From positions 1-11,843 of the forward strand of contig DJDA01000108.1 in the NCBI GenBank assembly GCA_002430835.1: DNA of 11,843 nucleotides, in the 5' to 3' direction. Shown here piece by piece: positions 1-6,556 of this stretch. Within the stretch, counting starts at the first letter, position 1, and every line of letters starts with the position of its first letter. Made by a program: the position numbers and the translations under genes. The notes beneath the pieces are model-generated. The model was not told where the DNA came from and did no database searches. It saw nothing but the letters and a program-made list of their open reading frames with translations. This stretch comes from Brevundimonas sp. UBA5936. Lineage in GTDB: Bacteria > Pseudomonadota > Alphaproteobacteria > Caulobacterales > Caulobacteraceae.

Positions 1-539
1 GCGCCTGGAAGGGCGGGCAGTCGCGCGAGGCGTGGATCAGCGCTGGCAAGCCCGCCAACCCCGGCCGTCTAAACGACCTGCGCCACATCATCTACAAGGG
101 CGCCGACGCGCCGTGGCGCCGGGCCAAGAAGAACCTGGGCCTGATGATGCGCGAGGGCCTGCTGAAGGAGAACATCGACGGCGAGGCGCTGGAATGGGCG
201 CACGACCGCCTGCTGGCCCGGCCCGAGGCGCGGCAGATCATGATGGTGATCTCGGACGGTTCGCCCGTCGACGATTCCACCCAGTCGGCCAACGCGGCCC
301 TCTATCTGGACAAGCACCTGCGCCAGGTGATCGAGAAGATCGAGACGCGCAGCCCGGTCGAGCTGCTGGCCATCGGCATCGGCCACGACGTGACCCGCTG
401 GTATCGCCGCGCCCTGACCATCGTCGACGTCGAACAGCTGGCGGGCGCCATGACCGAAAAGCTGGCCGAACTGTTCGAGGCCGAACCGAAGACCGTCAGC
501 AGCAAGGGCGGACGGGTTCCGCACAAGCGCGCGGCGTGA
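1..539 (+). CDS. cobT: Cobaltochelatase subunit CobT, C-terminal part (5' end outside window)
   Basis: This is the last 178 residues of CobT, which with CobS forms the AAA+/VWA ATPase-chaperone module that helps CobN insert cobalt into hydrogenobyrinic acid a,c-diamide in aerobic cobalamin synthesis. The frame is open from base 3 and stops at 537-539. Visible family signatures are the stretch GRLNDLRHIIYKGADAPWRR, the segment LMMREGLLKENIDGEAL, the VWA strand MMVISDGSPVDDST, and the tail SPVELLAIGIGHDVTRWYRR. The metal-binding DxSxS motif of the VWA fold would lie upstream, outside the window. A short Lys/Arg-rich tail ends the protein. The stop overlaps the GTG start of the next gene by four bases, suggesting translational coupling. 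The family match is by recalled motifs and is strong. Confidence 0.95.
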   Translation, partial: AWKGGQSREAWISAGKPANPGRLNDLRHIIYKGADAPWRRAKKNLGLMMREGLLKENIDGEALEWAHDRLLARPEARQIMMVISDGSPVDDSTQSANAALYLDKHLRQVIEKIETRSPVELLAIGIGHDVTRWYRRALTIVDVEQLAGAMTEKLAELFEAEPKTVSSKGGRVPHKRAA

Positions 540-1504
540 ATCGCCGCCTCTATGTCGCGGCCCTGATTTCCCTCGCCCTGGCCGCCTGCGCCGGAGCGGC
601 GGTCACCTCCCATCCCTGGACGCCGGAGGCGACGGCCGACGGCTGGGCGCCCGCGGGCGGCTCGACGCGGCAGGTCGGCCTGGGCTGGCCCGGCGGCGCC
701 CGACTGGCCAAGGGCGTACGCTATGCGGGCGGGGTGCAGTTGATCGCGGCGCCCGTCTCCAGCCTGCACGGACTGTCCGATCTCAAGCTGACAGGCGACG
801 GCGGCTTCGTCGCCGTGTCGGATTCCGGCGATCTGGTGCGCGGGCGGCTTGAGCTGGATGCGGACGGGAAGCTGACGGGGCTGCACGATCTGCGGGTGCG
901 GCGGCTGACGACCGCCGACGGCGAACCGATCGGCGACAAGGCTGCGGGCGACGCCGAGGGGCTGGCCCTGGGCGAAGACGGCGAGGTGCTGATCAGCTTC
1001 GAGCGCGAACATCGCATCTGGAGCTACGGCCCGCTGGACGCGCTCAGCGCCCGGCCGCAGGCGCGGCCGCATCCGGCCGGCGACTTCCCGTTGAATGAAG
1101 GCCTGGAGGCGCTGGCGACCGCGCCCGGCGGCTGGCGCGTCGGCGGCGAAGGCGGCGGCGTGTGGGACTGTTCGCTGGAGGGTTGCCGCACCGTGGTCGC
1201 ACCGACGGCGCCCGCCGATAGCTGGCGGCTGACGGGGCTGGAGCGCGATCCCGGCGGCGACGGCTGGTTCGCGGTGCAGCGGTCGTGGCGCCCGCCCTTC
1301 GACGTGCGCGCCCGCGTGCGCCGCATGGACGCCGACGGCGCGCTGGGGCCGGTTCTGGTCGAGCTGAAGCTGCCGGGCCTGACGGATAATTTCGAGGGGA
1401 TCGCCGCCGAGCGCCGCGCAGATGGCACGCGCCTCTACATCCTGTCGGACGACAACGCCAATCCAGCGCAGAAGACCCTGATGCTGGCGTTCGACGTCCG
1501 CTGA
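536..1504 (+). CDS. Phytase-esterase-like beta-propeller lipoprotein
   Basis: A 322-residue protein of the 'esterase-like activity of phytase' family (PF13449 type). The start chosen is GTG at 536, which overlaps the cobT stop as GTGA; it gives a signal peptide with a lipobox L15-A16-A17-C18, so the mature protein is probably lipid-anchored facing the periplasm. The open frame extends upstream to base 32 but that part lies over cobT in another frame. From about residue 75 to the end it shows repeated acidic blade motifs typical of the family: SDLKLTGDGGFVAVSDSGDL (81-100), DAEGLAL (139-145), NEGLEAL (187-193), DNFEGIA (284-290) and the C-terminal SDDNANPAQKTLMLAFDV. Family members are described as phytase/esterase-like but the true substrate is not known. 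Two cysteines (C212, C217) are close enough to pair. The neighbour cobT does not define its role. Confidence 0.85.
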   Translation: MNRRLYVAALISLALAACAGAAVTSHPWTPEATADGWAPAGGSTRQVGLGWPGGARLAKGVRYAGGVQLIAAPVSSLHGLSDLKLTGDGGFVAVSDSGDLVRGRLELDADGKLTGLHDLRVRRLTTADGEPIGDKAAGDAEGLALGEDGEVLISFEREHRIWSYGPLDALSARPQARPHPAGDFPLNEGLEALATAPGGWRVGGEGGGVWDCSLEGCRTVVAPTAPADSWRLTGLERDPGGDGWFAVQRSWRPPFDVRARVRRMDADGALGPVLVELKLPGLTDNFEGIAAERRADGTRLYILSDDNANPAQKTLMLAFDVR

Positions 1505-1508
1505 TCCT

Positions 1509-1655
1509 TCTCCCTCCCCTTCATGGGGAGGGTGGCTGAGCCTGAAAGGCGAAGCCGGGTGGGGACGGCCGAGCCATTCAAGCGCCACGCCCTGATCACC
1601 GAGCCCTCCCCACCCGGTCGCTACGCGACCACCCTCCCCATGAAGGGGAGGGAGA
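1509..1655. repeat. Intergenic inverted-repeat element, copy 1 (likely bidirectional terminator)
   Basis: The whole gap between two convergent genes is filled by this element. Its ends are a perfect 27-bp inverted repeat: 1509-1535 matches the reverse complement of 1629-1655. Each arm is itself a hairpin: CCCTCCCC (1512-1519), loop TTCAT, GGGGAGGG (1525-1532), and the mirror at 1632-1652. A second inner pair, CCGGGTGGGGA (1555-1565) and TCCCCACCCGG (1607-1617), extends the symmetry. The layout looks like two REP-like units head to head, or a small non-coding element. Lying between the 3' ends of the lipoprotein gene and coq7, it could end transcription from both sides. A related element is at 4960-5077. 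No ORF or transposase is inside. Confidence 0.85.
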
Positions 1656-1673
1656 GGCGTTGAGCTCTTGGAT

Positions 1674-2264
1674 TCAGATGCGTTCGCTGATCTTGATGGC
1701 GGCCTTGCAGCCGACCTTGATGACGCTGCTGAGCAGGCGGTAGGCGGGGGCCTCGCGGCTGCCGTGCTCGATGGCGTGGTCGTGGTGGGCCAGTTCCTCT
1801 TCGCGGAACTTGGTCAGTTCGGCGGCCAGTTCGGGGTCGCGGTCGCGGATTTCCTCGATCTGGTCGGCGTAGTGTTTCTCGATGACGCTCTCGACCGCCT
1901 CGGTGCAGGCATGGGCGGCCTTTTCCGAGATCAGGGCCGTGCCCGCGCCCAGGGCCGTCGCCGCCAGCTTCCACAGCGGGATCATGGCCGTGGGGCGCAC
2001 CCGGTTCTCGTTCAGCAGGGTCTCGAAGCGGGCCAGGTGGACGGCCTCGTGTCCCTCCATCTCGGTCAGGTCGGCGGCAATGGCGTCCTTGCCCTTGCGG
2101 CCTTCCAGCACGGCGCGCTGGGCGCGGTAGATGTGGACAGCGGCGAACTCGCCCGCGTGGTCGACGCGCAGCATCTCGGCCAGGCGGGCCTTGTCCTGAC
2201 CCACGCCGGGGCGAGCCAGGGGGATGCGGCGGGCTTCGGAGACGGCTTCGGCTGATTGGGTCAT
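1674..2264 (-). CDS. coq7: Demethoxyubiquinone hydroxylase Coq7
   Basis: A 196-residue diiron hydroxylase that converts 2-polyprenyl-3-methyl-6-methoxy-1,4-benzoquinone to the 5-hydroxy form, the penultimate step of ubiquinone synthesis, at the inner membrane. The four-helix ferritin-like ligand pattern is complete: E39 in EMLRVDHAGEF, E73 and H76 in HEAVHLARF, E125 in ACTEAVESVIEKHY, E157 and H160 in FREEELAHHDHAIEHG. Length and motif spacing are those of the bacterial/mitochondrial family. The ATG at 2264 is preceded by a GAGG Shine-Dalgarno about four bases away. It is the last gene of a minus-strand operon, only 12 bases after the dsbB stop. The sister gene ubiF (a flavoprotein doing the same step in E. 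coli) is a different family and is excluded by these motifs. Confidence 0.95.
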   Translation of the reverse strand: MTQSAEAVSEARRIPLARPGVGQDKARLAEMLRVDHAGEFAAVHIYRAQRAVLEGRKGKDAIAADLTEMEGHEAVHLARFETLLNENRVRPTAMIPLWKLAATALGAGTALISEKAAHACTEAVESVIEKHYADQIEEIRDRDPELAAELTKFREEELAHHDHAIEHGSREAPAYRLLSSVIKVGCKAAIKISERI

Positions 2265-2276
2265 GACGCCTCTATC

Positions 2277-2816
2277 CTAGCTTCTGGGCGCGCGGGCGTC
2301 CTTGGGACGTTTCGCCGCCAGCAGGCTGAAGATAGCCAGCGCCAGCGAGATCACAAAGTTCCAGCCCGCCATCGACAAGCCCGCAAAGCTCCACGGAATA
2401 TCGCCGCAGGAGACGAAGCCCGTGCTTCCGCCCGTGCCGTCGACGAGGGCCGTCAGCGCCGACAGGTCGATGGTGGTGCTCGGCGCGGCCATGCAAGTGG
2501 CGGGCAAGGCCCACCAGCGCAGTTCGCCCCCGGCGTGATAACCCGCCGTGATCGCTCCGGTCAGGAAGATCGCCGCCAGCAGGAAGGAGGCGATGCGCGG
2601 GGTGCCCCGGCTGGCCCGGCTGAACAAGGCCCAGAAGGTGGCGGCCCCGGCGATGGCGACGGCGGCCCAGTAGACCTCGCGCTGCTTCAGGCACAGGTTG
2701 CAGGGCGCCAGGCCGCCGAACCGCTCGAACGCATGGGCCGCGCCCAGCATGGCCAGGGCGGCGGTCAGGGCGAAGGCCGTCCACCAGCGGGTCAGCGTTT
2801 TATAGATCGCGCTCAT
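2277..2816 (-). CDS. dsbB: Disulfide bond formation protein B (DsbB family)
   Basis: A 179-residue four-helix inner-membrane protein that reoxidises periplasmic DsbA and passes the electrons to ubiquinone. Both redox cysteine pairs are present: C39-N-L-C42 in APCNLCLKQRE, following the first helix, and C108 with C137 in the second periplasmic loop (ATCMAAP and VSCGDIPWSFAG). The GLSMAGWNF segment after the second pair is typical of the family. Hydrophobic stretches lie at about residues 12-29, 48-64, 75-92 and 150-168. The ATG at 2816 has a GAGG sequence six bases upstream. It sits between the DedA-like gene (55 bases upstream) and coq7 (12 bases downstream), probably one transcript. It could be a DsbI-like relative, but the motif order fits DsbB. 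Confidence 0.92.
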   Translation of the reverse strand: MSAIYKTLTRWWTAFALTAALAMLGAAHAFERFGGLAPCNLCLKQREVYWAAVAIAGAATFWALFSRASRGTPRIASFLLAAIFLTGAITAGYHAGGELRWWALPATCMAAPSTTIDLSALTALVDGTGGSTGFVSCGDIPWSFAGLSMAGWNFVISLALAIFSLLAAKRPKDARAPRS

Positions 2817-2871
2817 CTGCGCCTCACAGGAACCAGGCGCCTCTCATAAACTGAGCGGGGACCGGCGTCGA

Positions 2872-3453
2872 TCAGTGACCGATCAGCTTGACCATAAAGA
2901 AGGCGCCGACCAGCAGCGCCAGGAACAGCACGGTGAACAGGGCCAGCCGCTTCTCGACGATCGCCAGCATGGGCGGCCCCCAGCGCTTGAGCACGAAGGC
3001 CACCAGGAAGAAGCGGGCGCCGCGCGTTACGACGCACAGGGCGATGAACAGCGCCAGATTGAACTGGAAGATGCCCGAGGCGATGGTGATCAGCTTGAAG
3101 GGGATGGGCGTCAGCCCCTTGATCAGGATGACCCAGGCGCCGTGCTGCTGGAACAGGGCCTTGGACGCCTCGAAGGTGTCGGCCTTGCCCAGCAGGGCCA
3201 GCATCCACATGCCGACCGGCTCCAGCCAATAGCCGATGGCGTAGCCCAGGATCCCGCCCAGCACCGAGGCGATGGTGCAGACCGTGGCGTAGAAATAGGC
3301 GCGTTCCGGCTTGGCCAGCACCATGGGCGCCAGCATGACGTCCGGCGGAATCGGGAAGAAGGAGCTTTCGGCGAAGGAGACCACGGCCAGCGAGCGGGTC
3401 GCGTGACGATGGCGGGCCAGGGAGAAGACCCAGTCATAGAGCTTGCGAAGCAT
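2872..3453 (-). CDS. DedA-family membrane protein, YqaA type
   Basis: A 193-residue inner-membrane protein of the DedA/SNARE-associated (VTT) superfamily, closest to the YqaA branch. Signatures are FAESSFFPIPPD (27-38), with the acidic residue and proline cluster of the first re-entrant region, and KGLTPIPFKLITIASG (112-127) followed by TRGARFF (143-149), which carries the conserved arginine. Hydrophobic segments flank these at about 55-78, 128-143 and 169-190. DedA proteins are now linked to phospholipid scrambling and undecaprenyl-phosphate recycling; the exact role of the YqaA branch is less clear. It is the first gene of the minus-strand operon with dsbB and coq7. The ATG at 3453 has GGGA about seven bases upstream. 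Confidence 0.88.
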   Translation of the reverse strand: MLRKLYDWVFSLARHRHATRSLAVVSFAESSFFPIPPDVMLAPMVLAKPERAYFYATVCTIASVLGGILGYAIGYWLEPVGMWMLALLGKADTFEASKALFQQHGAWVILIKGLTPIPFKLITIASGIFQFNLALFIALCVVTRGARFFLVAFVLKRWGPPMLAIVEKRLALFTVLFLALLVGAFFMVKLIGH

Positions 3454-3510
3454 TCAGGCGTCCCGATCGAGGCCCCCGCCTCTCGTCCCTCGCCCGATAG
3501 CAGGCCAGAC

Positions 3511-3564
3511 GAAACGGCGCGAGAGGCGAACGATCGCCTGCGACACCGGAACGTGTGCCGTTTC
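3511..3564. other. Nested palindromes (possible three-way junction) in divergent intergenic region
   Basis: The 224-base gap between the divergent DedA-like gene and hppD contains an 8-bp perfect outer stem, GAAACGGC (3511-3518) with GCCGTTTC (3557-3564). Inside it are two further hairpins: AGGCGA (3524-3529)/TCGCCT (3534-3539) with loop ACGA, and ACAC (3543-3546)/GTGT (3553-3556) with a six-base loop. As RNA this would fold as a three-way junction on either strand. It could be an operator, an untranslated leader structure or a small RNA. In GC-rich DNA short stems arise easily, so the function is open. The rest of the gap shows only the hppD ribosome-binding site. Confidence 0.4.
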
Positions 3565-3677
3565 AGTCCACAGCCGCCTTGCGCCCGAGGCCGCCCCGCC
3601 AGTAGGTTCCGCCCCAATCAGCGGCCGCGCCATGCAGGCCTGAGCCGCGTCAAACCATAAGAGAGAGGAGACGCACC

Positions 3678-4763
3678 ATGCAGGATGCCGCCAAACTCGA
3701 CCAGGAAAACCCCCTCGGCGTCGACGGCTTCGAGTTCGTCGAATTCACCGGCCCCGAGCCCGAGGCGATGATTTCGCGTCTGGAGCTGATGGGCTTCACC
3801 CCCACCCATGTGAACCCGGCCAACGGCGTGGTGCGCCTGAAACAGGGCGACATCACCATGCTGGTCCACCGCGCTCCAGCCGGTCAGGCGGCGGACTTCG
3901 CCAAGGATCACGGCCCCTCGGCCAACGGCATGGCCTTCCGCGTCGCCGACGCCAAGGCCGCCTATGAAGGCGCGCTGGCGCGCGGCGCCCGCAAGGCCGA
4001 AGGCGTGAACGGCGGCGCCCTGGCCGGCGACTACCCCTATGTGCTGCAGGGCATCGGCGGCAGCCTGCTCTATGTCGTCGACCAGTACGGCGAGACCGGC
4101 TCCCTCTATGACGCCTGGGACGAGATCGAGGGCTGGGAAGAGGCCGAGCGCAAGAACTCCATGGGCCTCGAAATCCTGGACCACCTGACCCACAACGTCC
4201 GTCGCGGCGAGATGCGCACCTGGTCCGGCTTCTACAGCTCGGTGTTCAACTTCGAAGAGCAGAAGTATTTCGACATCAAGGGCAAGGCGACGGGCCTGTT
4301 CTCCCAGGCCATGATCGCGCCCGACCGCGCCATCCGCATCCCGCTGAACGAAAGCCAGGACGAGAATTCCCAGATCGAGGAATTCATCCGCCGCTACAAC
4401 GGCGAAGGCATCCAGCACATCGCCCTGACGACCGAGAACATCTTCGAGACGGTCGAGGCCATGCGCGAACGCGGCGTCGACTTCCAGGACACCATCGAGA
4501 CCTATTTCGAACTGATCGACAAACGCCTGCCGGGCCACGGCGAGGACGTGGAGCGGATGCGCAAGAACCGCATCCTGATCGACGGTTCGGACGAGGAAGG
4601 CCTGCTGCTGCAGATCTTCACCCAGGACACCTTCGGCCCGATCTTCTTCGAGATCATCCAGCGCAAGGGCAATGAAGGCTTCGGCAACGGCAACTTCCAG
4701 GCCCTGTTCGACTCGATCGAGCTGGACCAGATCCGTCGCGGCGTCATCAAGGTCGACGCCTGA
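3678..4763 (+). CDS. hppD: 4-hydroxyphenylpyruvate dioxygenase
   Basis: A 361-residue Fe(II) dioxygenase that converts 4-hydroxyphenylpyruvate to homogentisate in tyrosine catabolism, in the cytoplasm. It has the two-barrel VOC fold expected: an N-terminal half (about 15-140) and the catalytic half (about 160-350). The metal triad is visible: H169 in LDHLTHNV, H247 in IQHIALTT and E325 in GPIFFEIIQRKG. The C-terminal helix region NGNFQALFDSIELDQIRRGV closes the active site as in the family. Length matches bacterial HPPDs. The ATG at 3678 has AGGAG (3666-3670) seven bases upstream. No homogentisate dioxygenase follows; an FAH-family gene lies about 2.6 kb downstream. A hydroxymandelate synthase is a paralogue, but the full HPPD tail and the general similarity favour HPPD. 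Confidence 0.96.
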   Translation: MQDAAKLDQENPLGVDGFEFVEFTGPEPEAMISRLELMGFTPTHVNPANGVVRLKQGDITMLVHRAPAGQAADFAKDHGPSANGMAFRVADAKAAYEGALARGARKAEGVNGGALAGDYPYVLQGIGGSLLYVVDQYGETGSLYDAWDEIEGWEEAERKNSMGLEILDHLTHNVRRGEMRTWSGFYSSVFNFEEQKYFDIKGKATGLFSQAMIAPDRAIRIPLNESQDENSQIEEFIRRYNGEGIQHIALTTENIFETVEAMRERGVDFQDTIETYFELIDKRLPGHGEDVERMRKNRILIDGSDEEGLLLQIFTQDTFGPIFFEIIQRKGNEGFGNGNFQALFDSIELDQIRRGVIKVDA

Positions 4764-4949
4764 ATGCGGTTTCGGCCTCCGCACTGGCTGCCCTGGCTCG
4801 GTCCGCTTCTGGCGGCCGGGGCCGGGGCCCTGGCGGGCGAGTACTGGCTGGGGGGCGGCTTCTGGATGGTGCTGGCCGCCGCCCTGGTCTGCGGCTTCGC
4901 CCCCATCCTGGCCCACCGCCTGTGGCGACGCCTGCATCACAGACGCTAG
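4764..4949 (+). CDS. Small two-helix membrane protein of unknown function
   Basis: A 61-residue protein I do not recognise. The ATG comes immediately after the hppD stop (TGA-ATG, no spacer), so it is probably translated by ribosomes finishing hppD. It has a basic start (MRFR), a hydrophobic helix at about 9-25, a short GEYWLGGG turn, a second helix at about 32-50, and a very basic end (HRLWRRLHHRR), which predicts a hairpin with both ends in the cytoplasm. Codon use matches the neighbours, which supports it as real. No Shine-Dalgarno of its own is evident beyond the end of hppD. It is followed 11 bases later by a repeat element that may end the transcript. Confidence 0.65.
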   Translation: MRFRPPHWLPWLGPLLAAGAGALAGEYWLGGGFWMVLAAALVCGFAPILAHRLWRRLHHRR

Positions 4950-4959
4950 ACTACGCTTT

Positions 4960-5077
4960 CCTCCCCATTTCATGGGGAGGGGGACCGCGAAGCGGTGGAG
5001 GGGCCTCTTCGAAAACCAAGCCGCCCCTCCGTCTCGTCGGCTAAGCTGACGATCCACCTCCCTATGTCATGGGGAGG
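4960..5077. repeat. Intergenic inverted-repeat element, copy 2 (GGGGAGG type)
   Basis: A relative of the element at 1509-1655. Its outer arms, 4960-4983 and 5054-5077, are inverted copies agreeing at 20 of 24 positions; each contains a CCTCCC/GGGAGG hairpin around a CAT core (left 4960-4966 with 4974-4980; right 5057-5062 with 5072-5077). Inside are a tight hairpin ACCGC-GAA-GCGGT (4984-4996) and an 8-bp stem GGAGGGGC (4997-5004)/GCCCCTCC (5023-5030). It follows the hppD-membrane protein pair, where it may act as a terminator, and ends just before the leader of the asparaginase gene, so its right arm would be in or near that mRNA's 5' end. Confidence 0.75.
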
Positions 5078-5084
5078 AGAAACA

Positions 5085-5102
5085 ATGGGGAGCCTGAAAT
5101 GA
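5085..5102 (+). CDS. Possible five-codon leader ORF (MGSLK) upstream of the asparaginase gene
   Basis: ATG at 5085 opens a frame of five codons, M-G-S-L-K, ending in TGA at 5100-5102. That stop overlaps the asparaginase start as ATGA. It has a strong Shine-Dalgarno, GGGGAGGAG at 5071-5079, about five bases before the ATG, contributed partly by the right arm of the repeat element. The main gene has its own GGGGAG at 5087-5092, which lies inside this small ORF. If used, it would couple or attenuate translation of the next gene. It may be a chance result of a GGGGAGG repeat abutting an ATG. No amino-acid bias points to a sensed substrate. Confidence 0.25.
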   Translation: MGSLK

Positions 5103-6181
5103 AATCCATCGCCTTCGCCGTCGCTGCGGCCGCCGCCCTTCTGGCTTGCCCGGCCATCGCACAGGACGCCCCGACTTGGTCGCTGGCCATTCATGGCGGC
5201 GCGGGCGTGATCGAGCGCGCCCAGCTCAGCCCTGAGCGCGACGCCGCCTATCGCGCGGGCCTGCAGGCCGCGCTGGACGCCGGGTCGGCTGTGCTGGCGC
5301 GCGGCGGCTCGTCGCTGGACGCCGTTCAGGCCGCCATCGAGGTGATGGAGGAGAACCCCCTGTTCAACGCCGGACGCGGCGCCGTCTTCACCTCGGCCGG
5401 GAAGAACGAACTGGACGCCGCCGTCATGGACGGGACGGACCTGAACGCGGGCGCCGTCGCGGGGCTGACCCGCACGCGCCACCCCATCGCCGCCGCCCGC
5501 GCGGTGATGGAGAAGTCGCCCCACGTCATGCTGATCGGCGAAGGCGCCGAGACCTTCGCCCGCTCGGCCGGGCTGGAGGAGGTGTCGCCCTCCTTCTTCT
5601 TCACCGAAAGCCGCTGGCAGGCCCTGCTGAAGGCGCTGCGCGACCGGGGCGAGCCGCTGCCCCCGCGCCCGGAAGGCGCCCCGGCCGAACCGACCCGCCT
5701 CGGCCCGGCCGCGCCTCTGGCCTTCAACCTGCATGAAGCCCCGCTGGACGAGCGCAAATTCGGCACCGTCGGCGCCGTGGCCGTCGACAGCCAGGGCCGC
5801 CTGGCCGCCGGCACCTCGACCGGCGGCACCACGGCCAAACGCTGGGGCCGGGTCGGCGACGTGCCGATCATCGGCGCGGGCACCTACGCCTCCAACGCCG
5901 ACGGCTGCGCCGTCTCGGCTACCGGCACGGGCGAGTATTTCATCCGCGCCACCGTCGCGCGCGACATCTGCCGCCGCACGGCCGAAGGCGCGACCGTCCA
6001 GGCCGCCGCCGACGCCGAGATCGCCGAGGTCGGGACCATTGGCGGAGACGGCGGCGTCATCGTCATGGGCAAGGACGGCGTGCACGCCTTCTCGATGAAC
6101 ACCTCGGGCATGTATCGCGGCGCCGTCTCCTCGACCTCGTCCGCACGCGTCGCCATCTACGGCGACGAAGCCGGACGATGA
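5099..6181 (+). CDS. Exported isoaspartyl peptidase / type III L-asparaginase (Ntn hydrolase)
   Basis: A 360-residue N-terminal-nucleophile hydrolase that cleaves isoaspartyl dipeptides and L-asparagine after self-cleavage into alpha and beta chains. The start at 5099 gives a signal peptide (MKSIAFAVAAAAALLACPAIAQ, cut after about A21), so it likely works in the periplasm. The alpha chain has the IHGGAG opening (31-36), DAVQAAIEVMEENPLFNAGRG (about 74-94) and ELDAAVMDG (104-112). Cleavage is expected between G222 and the nucleophile T223 in FGTVGAVAVD. Beta-chain substrate residues are visible: STGGTTAKRWGRVGDVPIIG with R251 and D254, and TGTGEYFIR (275-283). The Pro-rich stretch at about 185-205 is the usual poorly conserved linker. 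GGGGAG at 5087-5092 is the Shine-Dalgarno. The stop overlaps the next start (ATGA). A lipobox-like LLAC at 14-17 is also present, so lipid anchoring is an alternative. Confidence 0.93.
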   Translation: MKSIAFAVAAAAALLACPAIAQDAPTWSLAIHGGAGVIERAQLSPERDAAYRAGLQAALDAGSAVLARGGSSLDAVQAAIEVMEENPLFNAGRGAVFTSAGKNELDAAVMDGTDLNAGAVAGLTRTRHPIAAARAVMEKSPHVMLIGEGAETFARSAGLEEVSPSFFFTESRWQALLKALRDRGEPLPPRPEGAPAEPTRLGPAAPLAFNLHEAPLDERKFGTVGAVAVDSQGRLAAGTSTGGTTAKRWGRVGDVPIIGAGTYASNADGCAVSATGTGEYFIRATVARDICRRTAEGATVQAAADAEIAEVGTIGGDGGVIVMGKDGVHAFSMNTSGMYRGAVSSTSSARVAIYGDEAGR

Positions 6182-6546
6182 GCGGCGAGGTCGTCGATCT
6201 CGAACAGAAGTTCGCGGCCTTCTCCGATCACTGGCGGCCGCGCGTCGCCGCTCGATTGAACGGGCAGGACGTGCGGCTGGTGAAGGTCCAGGGGGTCTTC
6301 CCCTGGCACCGCCACCCCGAGGCCGACGAGATGTTCATGGTCTGGAAGGGCCGTTTCCGCGTCGAGTTCCGCGATCGGGTGGAGACGCTGGAGCCTGGCC
6401 AGTTCATCGTCGTGCCGCGCGGCGTCGAGCATCGAACCGCCGCCGACGAGGAGGCCGAAGTGCTCATCTTCGAACCGTCCGAGGTGATCAACACCGGCGA
6501 TGCTTCGCCCTCAGACTTCACCGCGCCGTCCGGCCAAGCGATATGA
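6178..6546 (+). CDS. Small cupin-domain protein
   Basis: A 122-residue single-domain cupin. Motif 1 is G39...H44-R-H46...E51...G58 in VQGVFPWHRHPEADEMFMVWKG, and motif 2 is PG (73-74)...P80-R-G82-V-E-H85, so all four usual metal ligands (H44, H46, E51, H85) are present. This predicts a metal-binding protein, either an enzyme or a sensor; the substrate cannot be read from sequence. The last 20 residues, rich in Ser and Asp, lie beyond the barrel. The ATG overlaps the asparaginase stop by four bases, with no strong Shine-Dalgarno of its own, so it is probably co-translated with it. The association with amino-acid hydrolysis genes is suggestive only. Confidence 0.88.
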   Translation: MSGEVVDLEQKFAAFSDHWRPRVAARLNGQDVRLVKVQGVFPWHRHPEADEMFMVWKGRFRVEFRDRVETLEPGQFIVVPRGVEHRTAADEEAEVLIFEPSEVINTGDASPSDFTAPSGQAI

Positions 6547-6556
6547 TCCAGACCCG

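Noticed and set aside
32..535. Extended N-terminus of the phytase-esterase-like lipoprotein upstream of GTG 536
   Set aside because: This part overlaps cobT in another frame and would bury the lipoprotein signal peptide in the middle of the protein.
302..1588. A 428-codon minus-strand frame opposite cobT and the lipoprotein gene
   Set aside because: Both genes on the plus strand have clear family motifs; the opposite frame is Arg/Gln/Pro-rich and runs into the repeat element.
2819..2843. Direct repeat GCGCCTC twice before dsbB
   Set aside because: A 7-base repeat in GC-rich DNA, containing GAGG on the gene strand, is explained by chance and a ribosome-binding site.
3618..5057. A 479-codon minus-strand frame opposite hppD
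   Set aside because: It is the complement of the well-supported hppD gene, with no recognisable domain, and it also runs through repeat element 2.
4970..6085. A 371-codon minus-strand frame opposite the asparaginase gene
   Set aside because: It is Gly/Arg/Ala-rich with no family signature, and the plus strand shows a complete Ntn-hydrolase.
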